NCBI GenBank assembly: GCA_016213785.1
Contig: JACQZQ010000092.1
Coordinates: forward strand, 1-64,000
Direction of reading: 5' to 3'
Length of the DNA stretch: 64,000 bases
Origin: Acidobacteriota bacterium
Lineage (GTDB): Bacteria; Acidobacteriota; Blastocatellia; Chloracidobacteriales; JADJPF01
The notes beneath the pieces are model-generated. The model did no database searches and was not told the origin of the DNA. It worked only from the letters and a program-made list of their open reading frames with translations. Below, in pieces: positions 8,897 through 16,359 of the stretch. The number at the start of each line of letters is the position of its first letter. The stretch's first letter is position 1. The position numbers and the translations under genes were made by a program.

Positions 8897-9096
8897 TTTT
8901 TTAAGATCTCCAAAATATCTTCTTTAACTTCTTGTAAAAAAATGGGATCGGTGTCTGGGTCAGAAACTAGTTGTTGTAACTGTTCTGCGGAGTGTACAAA
9001 AGAATATTCGGTCAAAGATTGAAGTACATCTATAAGAATTTGTTCTGCTATTTCATCTAAGTTTTTTTTAGAACTATTACCATTTTGGCTAGACAT
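8893..9096 (-). CDS. Small acidic protein of unknown function
   Basis: This 67-residue, Leu- and acid-rich, probably helical protein has no recognised family. It is supported as a gene by its position: 20 bases after fxsA, with a GGAG ribosome-binding site in front, and a four-base stop/start overlap with the S9 peptidase gene. No signal peptide or membrane segment is present, so a direct role with the exported peptidase is not obvious. Confidence 0.65.
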   Translation of the reverse strand: MSSQNGNSSKKNLDEIAEQILIDVLQSLTEYSFVHSAEQLQQLVSDPDTDPIFLQEVKEDILEILKK

Positions 9097-9116
9097 TTTT
9101 TCTCCTATTAATTGAA

Positions 9117-9608
9117 CTATTTTTCAGGTTTAATATCAATCACATTATCATCTTGGCGTGAAAAAGTACTGTTTCCCATAGTTCCACCCATACTAAAAGG
9201 CATAGAGAAAAATTTTGCTGTTCCTGAGCCTATTTGATTTTCAATTGCTTTTTGAACACGTTTCTTTATATATTCGCGAATTGGACGACGAACAGCAGGA
9301 ATCATAAGTAGTAATGCGGTTATATCAGTTAAAGTTCCTGGAGTAATTAAAAAAGCTGCTGCTACAAGTAAAATAGCTCCATCTAAAACGGCTGAGGTTG
9401 GTTCTTGTTCAAATCTAAGGGCAGCTTTTAATCTAGCAAAAGCTTGGCGACCCTCTCGGCGTGCTAGATAAGCGCCTAACATTCCTGGGAAAACAATCAT
9501 TGCGACTGATACCCAAAAACTAGTGTATTGAGCAATCAAAAACAAAAGATATGTTTCTACAATAGTAACAACTGTAAAAAGCAAAGTAAGTTTTGCAAGT
9601 AGCTTCAT
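9117..9608 (-). CDS. fxsA: FxsA family cytoplasmic membrane protein
   Basis: The 163-residue protein has the FxsA layout: two N-terminal membrane helices (about 5-25 and 29-47), the conserved GAYLARREGRQAF segment, a third hydrophobic segment (DGAILLVAAAFLITPG) and a basic cytoplasmic tail. E. coli FxsA relieves F-exclusion of phage T7 when overproduced; its normal function is unknown. It is the first gene of the operon with the 67-residue protein and the S9 peptidase. Confidence 0.88.
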   Translation of the reverse strand: MKLLAKLTLLFTVVTIVETYLLFLIAQYTSFWVSVAMIVFPGMLGAYLARREGRQAFARLKAALRFEQEPTSAVLDGAILLVAAAFLITPGTLTDITALLLMIPAVRRPIREYIKKRVQKAIENQIGSGTAKFFSMPFSMGGTMGNSTFSRQDDNVIDIKPEK

Positions 9609-9699
9609 AAATTTTTCTCCCTTAAAACTAAATACTAACAGAGCATTAAATATTTGTCTTTGTTTATAGACAATTAACTATGATAACGTTAACTGAAAC

Positions 9700-9738
9700 A
9701 AAGAGTTTATCTGGAAAGCTCTTGTGCTAAAACAAGAG
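9700..9738 (+). promoter_or_regulatory. Possible RBS-occluding leader of fhs
   Basis: CTCTTG (9719-9724) can pair with CAAGAG (9733-9738), which overlaps the ribosome-binding site of the ATG at 9748. The same segment can instead pair with AAGAG at 9701-9705. The pairings are mutually exclusive. Stems of five to six base pairs are weak evidence. Confidence 0.3.
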
Positions 9739-9747
9739 GGTTTATTT

Positions 9748-11385
9748 ATGAAAAATCACAAGCTAATTAAAATACAAGATGTTGCAGCCACATTAAATAT
9801 TTCTGATGATTATTTAGAACTTTATGGTAACTATATTGCAAAACTTAAACTTGAGCTTTTAGATAAACCTTCATCAACTTTAGGTAAGTTAATACTAGTA
9901 ACAGCAATTACTCCAACTAGTTATGGAGAAGGTAAAACTGTTACATCTATTGGATTATCTCAAGCATTAAATAAAATTGGTAAAAAAGCAATAGTAACTC
10001 TTAGACAACCATCACTTGGGCCATTTTTTGGAGTTAAAGGAGGCGCTACAGGTGGAGGAAATTCTCAAGTACTTCCAAGTGAGAAAATTAACTTAGGGCT
10101 TACAGGAGACTTTTTTAATATCTCATCAGCGCATAATTTACTTGCAGCAATGATTGACTCTCATATTCATCATGGTAATGAATTAAAAGTAGACCTACAT
10201 AATATTTTCTGGCCTCGTACAATGGATATGAATGACCGCGCCCTAAGAGAAATAATTATTGGGCTTGGGGGAAAAGCTAATGGGTTGCCTAGAGAAAGCC
10301 AGTTTGTAATTACTGCAACTTCAGAAATAATGGCTATTTTAGCCTTGGCTACTTCCTACATAGATTTACGTGGTAGGCTAGAAAAGATAATTATAGGACT
10401 AGATAAAAATGGTAAAGAACTAAAAGCTAAAGATTTTCAAGCAGTTGGAGCAATGATGCTACTTTTGTCTGAAAGTTTTTTACCTAATCTAGTACAAACA
10501 AGTGAAAATACCCCAGCATTAGTTCATACCGGGCCATTTGCTAATATTGCACATGGAACAGCTAGCGTAATATCTCAAAAAATAGCACTTAATTTAGCTG
10601 ATTATGTAGTTAATGAAACTGGTTTTGGGGCAGATTTAGGGTTAGAAAAATATTTAGATATTGTTATGCCTTCAAGTAATCTTAAACCTGACTTAGCTGT
10701 TTTAGTAGTTAGCGTTAAAGCATTAGCTGAACAAGGAGGTTGGGGAAAAACTACTCAAGATAAAGTTGTTGCCCTTGAAATAGGGCTTAATACAAACCTA
10801 GCACGCCACTTAAAAAACATCACTAAATTTAATTTACCAGTTGTTATAGCAATTAATCGTTTTCCTGACGATACTTTAGCAGAACTTGAACAAATACAAG
10901 TTTTTTGTAAAGCTCAAAACATAGATTCAGCCATTAGCGAAGTGTTTGAACAAGGTGGTGGTGGAGGTAAAGAATTAGCAGAATTAGTAGTTAAAGTTGC
11001 TAGTAAAACAAATAGCACAAAAGCTAGATCGCTTTATTCAAACTCATTTTCCTTACTAGAAAAGATATCTTGTCTTGCCACTGAAATTTATGGAGCAGAA
11101 AGTGTTTCAATAGAAAATCAAGCTAAATATAAATTAGATAAATTTACTCAAATGGGATTTAGTGATTTACCTATTTGTATGGCTAAAACTCCATTGTCTT
11201 TTTCTGATAATCCTAAGCTTTTAGGTGCTCCTAATGGTTGGCGATTAACTATTAATGATGCTAGCCTTTCAGCAGGAGCAGGATTTATTGTTACAATGGC
11301 AGGTAATATTACTTTAATGCCCGGTTTACCTAAAACACCTCAAGCCACTCAACTTGACTTTTATCCTAGGAACAACACTAGATGA
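9748..11385 (+). CDS. fhs: Formate-tetrahydrofolate ligase
   Basis: The enzyme makes 10-formyl-tetrahydrofolate from formate, ATP and tetrahydrofolate, feeding one-carbon units to purine and formyl-Met synthesis. The 545-residue length is normal. The N-terminal ATP-binding motif TPTSYGEGKTVTSIGL (about 55-70) and the downstream RQPSLGPFFGVKGGATGGG are diagnostic, as is the C-terminal GLPKTPQA. I chose the ATG at 9748 because AAGAGGG stands seven bases before it; a GTG at 9724 in the same frame would add eight residues. The neighbours are on other strands or unrelated. Confidence 0.95.
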   Translation: MKNHKLIKIQDVAATLNISDDYLELYGNYIAKLKLELLDKPSSTLGKLILVTAITPTSYGEGKTVTSIGLSQALNKIGKKAIVTLRQPSLGPFFGVKGGATGGGNSQVLPSEKINLGLTGDFFNISSAHNLLAAMIDSHIHHGNELKVDLHNIFWPRTMDMNDRALREIIIGLGGKANGLPRESQFVITATSEIMAILALATSYIDLRGRLEKIIIGLDKNGKELKAKDFQAVGAMMLLLSESFLPNLVQTSENTPALVHTGPFANIAHGTASVISQKIALNLADYVVNETGFGADLGLEKYLDIVMPSSNLKPDLAVLVVSVKALAEQGGWGKTTQDKVVALEIGLNTNLARHLKNITKFNLPVVIAINRFPDDTLAELEQIQVFCKAQNIDSAISEVFEQGGGGGKELAELVVKVASKTNSTKARSLYSNSFSLLEKISCLATEIYGAESVSIENQAKYKLDKFTQMGFSDLPICMAKTPLSFSDNPKLLGAPNGWRLTINDASLSAGAGFIVTMAGNITLMPGLPKTPQATQLDFYPRNNTR

Positions 11386-11511
11386 TAGATTATTCTTTAA
11401 GCTAAATTAAATTAAGCAAATTTCTATACTTATAGTATTTTGTAAAAAGCTTGCAAGCCATTAATATATAGATTAATAATAGCCACAACAACTTATCTAT
11501 GAGGCAAATAA

Positions 11512-13029
11512 ATGTTTTGTACACAGTGCAATAAATCATATGATAAACAAACTGTATTTTGCCCAATACATGGACGTAAATTAATTAAAGATGCTAAAGA
11601 AGCAGTGCTTGGCCGAGTTATTGATAATAAATACTTAATCGAAGTTGAAGTTGGTGAAGGTGGTACTGGTACAGTTTATCGTGCTCGTCATGTCAAATTA
11701 GATATGACAGTAGCAATTAAAGTCCTACATCATAAATTTAACGATGATAATATAGCTGTAGAACGTTTCCGTCGCGAAGCCTATGCATCAATGCAAATTC
11801 GCCATCCTAATGCTATTGCTGTTATGGATTTTGGTATCACAGAAGACTCTTTAGTTTATGTGGTTATGGAATTTCTTATTGGTATTACTTTGCGTGATCG
11901 CATAGAAGAAAAACGTGTTTTTACTCTTGAAGAAACTAATGCATTAATGCAACCCATTTGTGAAGCCGTAAATGTAGCTCATCGTGTTGGAATTGTTCAT
12001 AGAGACTTAAAACCAGAAAATATTTTTTTAGATTGTAGTAAGGGTAATGAAGAAGTTGTTAAAGTGCTAGATTTTGGTATAGCTCGAATGACAGGAATTA
12101 CTGAAGATCAACAAAAACGTTCTATGCGCCTTACTCAAGAAGGTATTTTAATTGGAACTCCTCACTATATGTCACCAGAACAATGCTATGGTAGAGATGT
12201 TGATGCTCGTTCTGATGTTTATTCTTTAGGCATAATGATTTATGAAATGTTAACTGGACAACTCCCTTTTGACGATCGCTCGCTTTCAGTTGTAGCAGTA
12301 AAACAAGCTAGAGAAAAACCTAAGCCAACTTATGAAATAAACCCTACTGTTCCACACATAGTTAATGCTGTGGTAATGAAAGCTATAGAAAAAAAAGCAG
12401 AAAACCGCCCTCAATCGGTTATGGCACTAGCTCAAGAATTACAAACCATAGTTAAAATGGTAACAGAAAAAGAGTTTCAATCTGTTTTTCTTAATGCAAG
12501 TGATGAAGATTTAGAAGCAGCACTTTTACTTACTAATGAACCTATGGCTTCATCTATAATCTCACAAGTATCTGATAGTAGAGATAAATATAGAGAGCGA
12601 ATACTAGAAAGAACACTTAGTCCAGATAGACGACGTAATACTAGACCTCTAGTCCCACCTACAGAAAATGATCATAGTAGCGGCCAGACCACTTATTTTA
12701 ACCAAAGTAGAACAGTTAACACTTATCTTTCCTTAACAAGTAATGAATTAACTGTAGTAAAAAATATAAGAGGGAGTGAAGAAGAATTAACAGAAGAAAG
12801 CCCCACTTTTAGCGCTATAAAAATCGAAGATCCGGCAGTAATAGAAGGACTTTATGAACAACTACTGCATTTAATTAAAGAAACCCCTATTTTGATGCAA
12901 ATTATTTCTGGGGATTTAGAAGCTAAAAAGCCCATTGATATGGTCTTTTTAACAGAGCTTAAATATGCAGTTGACAATATTCGCCATATTATTTTCCGTT
13001 TAGAGAAAGTCTCTAACTTTAATAATTAA
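11512..13029 (+). CDS. Ser/Thr protein kinase with N-terminal zinc ribbon
   Basis: The 505-residue protein begins with a short ribbon (CTQCNKSYDKQTVFCPIHG), then a kinase domain at about 40-310. It has a glycine loop GEGGTGTVYRA, an AIKVL lysine, the catalytic loop HRDLKPENIFLD, VLDFGIARM and the SPEQ form of the APE motif, so it is a canonical RD kinase. The remaining 190 residues are hydrophilic and lack a membrane segment or known sensor domain. It stands alone between fhs and a convergent DUF488 gene. The target is unknown; cytoplasmic location is inferred. Confidence 0.93.
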   Translation: MFCTQCNKSYDKQTVFCPIHGRKLIKDAKEAVLGRVIDNKYLIEVEVGEGGTGTVYRARHVKLDMTVAIKVLHHKFNDDNIAVERFRREAYASMQIRHPNAIAVMDFGITEDSLVYVVMEFLIGITLRDRIEEKRVFTLEETNALMQPICEAVNVAHRVGIVHRDLKPENIFLDCSKGNEEVVKVLDFGIARMTGITEDQQKRSMRLTQEGILIGTPHYMSPEQCYGRDVDARSDVYSLGIMIYEMLTGQLPFDDRSLSVVAVKQAREKPKPTYEINPTVPHIVNAVVMKAIEKKAENRPQSVMALAQELQTIVKMVTEKEFQSVFLNASDEDLEAALLLTNEPMASSIISQVSDSRDKYRERILERTLSPDRRRNTRPLVPPTENDHSSGQTTYFNQSRTVNTYLSLTSNELTVVKNIRGSEEELTEESPTFSAIKIEDPAVIEGLYEQLLHLIKETPILMQIISGDLEAKKPIDMVFLTELKYAVDNIRHIIFRLEKVSNFNN

Positions 13030-13047
13030 AAATAATTAAAGTTTGTG

Positions 13048-13467
13048 TTAACTTAAACTGGTTTTAGTCAGTTTTAGCTCTCCACTAGGGTAAATGTCTA
13101 TTATTTCAATATTTTGCCTAATTAATAAAGGAGTAAGAATAAGTTTTCTATGGCATTTTTCGGGCAAACTTTCAGCACACATTAGGCATATTTTTTGATT
13201 ACTACTTAGTTTAATAATTTCCTCTACTCCTCTATCAAAATCTTCTTTAGTGGCCTGAATTTTCCAGCCCAATTCTGGAAAATGTATATAAAGGATTTTT
13301 GCTCCACCTAGAGCAGTAATTAAAGCCTTTTGATTAAATTGAGGCCAACGTGACCTAGCTACAGCCCTTACATCAGCAAGTATTTCTATATTATTGCTAG
13401 TAAGTAATTCTAGAAATTTTTCTATTGGCTGACGACCATGCCCAATAGTGTAAATTGGATTTTGCAT
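13048..13467 (-). CDS. DUF488 family protein
   Basis: The 139-residue protein begins PIYTIGHGRQPIEKFLELL and contains ADVRAVARSRWPQFN and LMCAESLPEKCHRKLI, the conserved parts of DUF488. The Cys and His of CAExxxxCHR are the family's invariant residues. The function is not established. It is convergent with the kinase at 11512 and its start is divergent from the peroxiredoxin-like gene. Confidence 0.85.
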   Translation of the reverse strand: MQNPIYTIGHGRQPIEKFLELLTSNNIEILADVRAVARSRWPQFNQKALITALGGAKILYIHFPELGWKIQATKEDFDRGVEEIIKLSSNQKICLMCAESLPEKCHRKLILTPLLIRQNIEIIDIYPSGELKLTKTSLS

Positions 13468-13601
13468 TATTTTTCTCTAAAAAAGGTTTAATCAAGGCTA
13501 CTGGATGGAATTTTAAGCTAATGTTTGGGAATAAAAAAGCAGATTTCTCTTTTAGATATAGTTATAAACTACAAAATCTTAGGAGAAATTTTAGGAAAAA
13601 A

Positions 13602-14294
13602 ATGAGAAACCTTAGTAAATATTTATTGATACTTTCTCTGGCTTTTTTACTTATGCCTTCATCAAAGGCGCAAAATAGTAATTCATTAAACAAAACAACA
13701 TCAACCCCTATAAATAGCCTATCTGAACCAGTTGCTAGTAGTGCAGCAAAAGTCACCCCTTTACTAATAGGGGCAAGTATTCCTGATGTAAACTTAAAAA
13801 GTATAGAGGGAAAAGAAGTTAATTTAGTTAATCTAGTAAAAAGTAAACCTACTGTATTTATTTTTTATAGAGGGGGTTGGTGTCCTTACTGTAGTACACA
13901 ACTCTCTCAGTTGCGTTTAATAGAATCCCAATTAGTTGAAATGGGCTACCAGTTAATAGCCATTAGCCCAGAAAAACCAGAGACTTCACAAGAAACTTTA
14001 GAGAAAAATAAACTAAATTATTTACTTTTATCAGATAGTTTAGCTAGTGCAGCAAAAGCATTTGGTATTGCTTTTAATGTTGATGATTCTACTTATGAGC
14101 TTTATAAAAAATATAACCTTGATTTAGAAAAAGTCTCAGGAGAAAAACACCATATTCTTCCAGTTCCTTCAGTATTTATAGCTGGAACAGATGGAGTAAT
14201 AAAATTTCAGTATGTAAACCCTGATTATAAGACTAGATTAAGTTCAGAGGTAATTTTAACCGCAGCTAAATCACTGGGTTCAAAAGGTAAGTAA
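13602..14294 (+). CDS. Exported peroxiredoxin-like (AhpC/TSA, thioredoxin-fold) protein
   Basis: A signal peptide (MRNLSKYLLILSLAFLLMPSSKAQ) leads a thioredoxin-fold domain with FYRGGWCPYCSTQLSQL. This CxxC centre is typical of the AhpC/TSA-like bacterioferritin-comigratory group, and the protein likely reduces peroxides or thiols in the envelope. I chose the ATG at 13602, preceded by AGGAAAAAA, because the signal peptide begins there; an upstream in-frame start at 13455 would bury it and overlap the DUF488 gene. The length is 230 residues. The reductant partner is not seen. Confidence 0.85.
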   Translation: MRNLSKYLLILSLAFLLMPSSKAQNSNSLNKTTSTPINSLSEPVASSAAKVTPLLIGASIPDVNLKSIEGKEVNLVNLVKSKPTVFIFYRGGWCPYCSTQLSQLRLIESQLVEMGYQLIAISPEKPETSQETLEKNKLNYLLLSDSLASAAKAFGIAFNVDDSTYELYKKYNLDLEKVSGEKHHILPVPSVFIAGTDGVIKFQYVNPDYKTRLSSEVILTAAKSLGSKGK

Positions 14295-14312
14295 AAATAA
14301 CATGTCAATTAA

Positions 14313-14340
14313 TAGCCTTAAGACAAAAATCTTAAGGCTA
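14313..14340. terminator. Bidirectional terminator between convergent genes
   Basis: TAGCCTTAAGA (14313-14323) and its exact complement (14330-14340) form an 11-bp stem with a six-base A-rich loop. It separates the peroxiredoxin-like gene from the convergent methyltransferase gene; T-rich sequence follows on the plus side. Confidence 0.8.
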
Positions 14341-14355
14341 AGTTATTTTAACATA

Positions 14356-15309
14356 TTAACCTTTAGCTCTTTTTTTAGCTTTTGATTTATTTTGCTGGTT
14401 TTGTGGTATTTCATTTGTGGTTTCTGGTAAAAAATTACCTTGATAGATTTTATCTTTTTGAGCCATAACTTCAGCATTTAATCGTTTTAATGCTTCTTGA
14501 CAATACTCTAAATTATTATCAATTAAAACACTTTCTTTTGCTAAAGAAAATGCAGCTATTGCTGTAGTACCACTACCAGCAAAAGGATCAATTACTAGTC
14601 CATCTTCAGGGCACAAAAGTTTTATAAAAAATAAGGGTAAATCAAGAGGAAAAACGGCTGGATGTCCTTTATTTTTGCCTACTAAAGCAACACTTATCAC
14701 ATTTGAAGGTAAGACCATTTCTTTTCCAACCCATCTTGATAAATCTCTTCCAAAACCACTGTCATTAGCTGAATTATGCCGTGATAAATCATTTTCTCCT
14801 AATTTTTTTAATCTAGAACTCACCCAATCTCCAATAGGCTTACGTACGCCATCAGGGTTAAAAAAAGGTTTTTTTGATTTAGCTAAATGAAAGCAGTATT
14901 CCCAACCATCACGCAACCTAGTAGGCCAAAATCCTGGCATTGGGTTAGTCTTATGCCAAAGATAATCATCTATGGAAAACCAGCCTTTTTTGCATAATGC
15001 TTCAATTGTATGCCAAACATATCTATGTCTTACACCATCAACGACTTTATCTTTTATATTAATTACTAAACTCCCTGTTGGCTTTAAGGCATTATAAAAA
15101 GCTTCATGAAAGGTTAGAAACCAATCTACAAAATCATCTGGGTGTACACCATCATAATGTTTCTTTCTTGAATCTGCGTAAGGAGGAGAAGTTACTATTA
15201 GATCTGCTTTTCCAACATAATTTTTTAGCTCTATTCTGCTATCTTCACAAACTACAGTACACCCAATGTTAGAGTTTTCTAATTCTACTCTTGTAGATAA
15301 AAGACTCAT
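14356..15309 (-). CDS. Type II DNA methyltransferase (TSPPY class)
   Basis: The 317-residue enzyme has the catalytic TSPPYADSRKKHYDG near residue 40 and the AdoMet-binding DPFAGSGTTAIAA near residue 245. This order (catalytic motif first) is that of beta-class amino methyltransferases, which modify N4 of cytosine or N6 of adenine; TSPPY favours N4-cytosine. The tail is Lys-rich. It starts inside the last bases of the endonuclease gene (four-base overlap), which makes it the modification half of a restriction-modification pair. The recognition sequence cannot be read from the protein. Confidence 0.88.
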   Translation of the reverse strand: MSLLSTRVELENSNIGCTVVCEDSRIELKNYVGKADLIVTSPPYADSRKKHYDGVHPDDFVDWFLTFHEAFYNALKPTGSLVINIKDKVVDGVRHRYVWHTIEALCKKGWFSIDDYLWHKTNPMPGFWPTRLRDGWEYCFHLAKSKKPFFNPDGVRKPIGDWVSSRLKKLGENDLSRHNSANDSGFGRDLSRWVGKEMVLPSNVISVALVGKNKGHPAVFPLDLPLFFIKLLCPEDGLVIDPFAGSGTTAIAAFSLAKESVLIDNNLEYCQEALKRLNAEVMAQKDKIYQGNFLPETTNEIPQNQQNKSKAKKRAKG

Positions 15310-16307
15310 GGTTTTACCTTTCTATTTTTATTTGATTTGCTTTCTGTGGCACAAAAGAACTTAACTAGTTTGTATGGATCATTGAAATTCCCTATTTCAT
15401 CAAGTAAATCAGCCTGCTTACAGCATTCTCCAAAAGAAACTACTAACTTTTCTGGAATATCAATTTCAATACTAGATTTGTTTTTGGCCTGACTAGAAAG
15501 AAGCACTTTTAATACCAAACCCATTATTTCTTCATAATTACTATTTGCAAAAAAAGGCCAAAAATAATCTGATAACCATACTTCTGTATTAACAGAATGA
15601 GCTACATTATCATTAGCTCTTCTCTTAATATGTCTAGTTCCTCTATCCATAGCCATACCAAAAACACAACAGTAAGGGCCTACTTTATTTTTATCATTAG
15701 CAGCTAAAGTTTCCAAAGCTTTAATAGCCTTAGGCCAATCCTGCCCTCCCATAGTGTTACTACGGTTTTTAACTGAAACATACAAGTTTAATGGAGTTTG
15801 TGTTTTATCTATAAAAGGAATTATTGCATTAAAATCGCCTTCTGACGCACCTATATCAGAAATACTCTTAAAACGTTTTGTTTCTCTAGCACAATCAATA
15901 ACTAAATACTGATAACGCCACCCTGAGTTCATTCTTTCTTTCTGTAAAGTTCTGTTACGAAATTGTTCTCTAGCAATGTCAGAGTAGTGTTTTTGGTAAA
16001 CTTGATGCGCTGTTGAGGCTGGGTCTCCGCAGTACTTTTTAAAATACTTAAAAAGCTCTTTTCCTTCTTTTACACAAATTTTTTCTATTTCTTCATTTGT
16101 AGCATTTTGGGGGATAGACAAAATTTCTCTACTAGATTTTTTATTAGCATTTTTTATAGCTAATAAAATAAGCTCTTTAATCTTATCTTCTGGTATTTTG
16201 ATTGTATGAGGAACTAATTTAGCATCATCAAGACAACCATAGTAAGAATCATTAGGATCGCTTATTCTAGGGTAGTTCTGAGGAACAATAGTCTGATTTT
16301 TTGCCAT
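15306..16307 (-). CDS. Putative type II restriction endonuclease
   Basis: The 333-residue protein has no family I can name. It is called an endonuclease mainly by its four-base overlap with the methyltransferase gene. A plausible PD-(D/E)xK-like centre is SDIGASEGDFNAIIPF followed 13 residues on by YVSVKNRSN, giving an acidic residue in GDFN and the lysine of SVK. No helicase motif is present, which fits a simple type II system. Because endonuclease precedes methyltransferase in the transcript, some control of timing would be expected, but no C-protein gene is seen. Confidence 0.65.
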   Translation of the reverse strand: MAKNQTIVPQNYPRISDPNDSYYGCLDDAKLVPHTIKIPEDKIKELILLAIKNANKKSSREILSIPQNATNEEIEKICVKEGKELFKYFKKYCGDPASTAHQVYQKHYSDIAREQFRNRTLQKERMNSGWRYQYLVIDCARETKRFKSISDIGASEGDFNAIIPFIDKTQTPLNLYVSVKNRSNTMGGQDWPKAIKALETLAANDKNKVGPYCCVFGMAMDRGTRHIKRRANDNVAHSVNTEVWLSDYFWPFFANSNYEEIMGLVLKVLLSSQAKNKSSIEIDIPEKLVVSFGECCKQADLLDEIGNFNDPYKLVKFFCATESKSNKNRKVKP

Positions 16308-16359
16308 AGACCATTTAATTACCTATTTTATAACTATCTGCTAAAAAGATTACTACACT

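Noticed and set aside
9609-9747. Tetrahydrofolate riboswitch before fhs
   Set aside because: The conserved junction sequences are missing and the gap is short; only small alternative hairpins are present.
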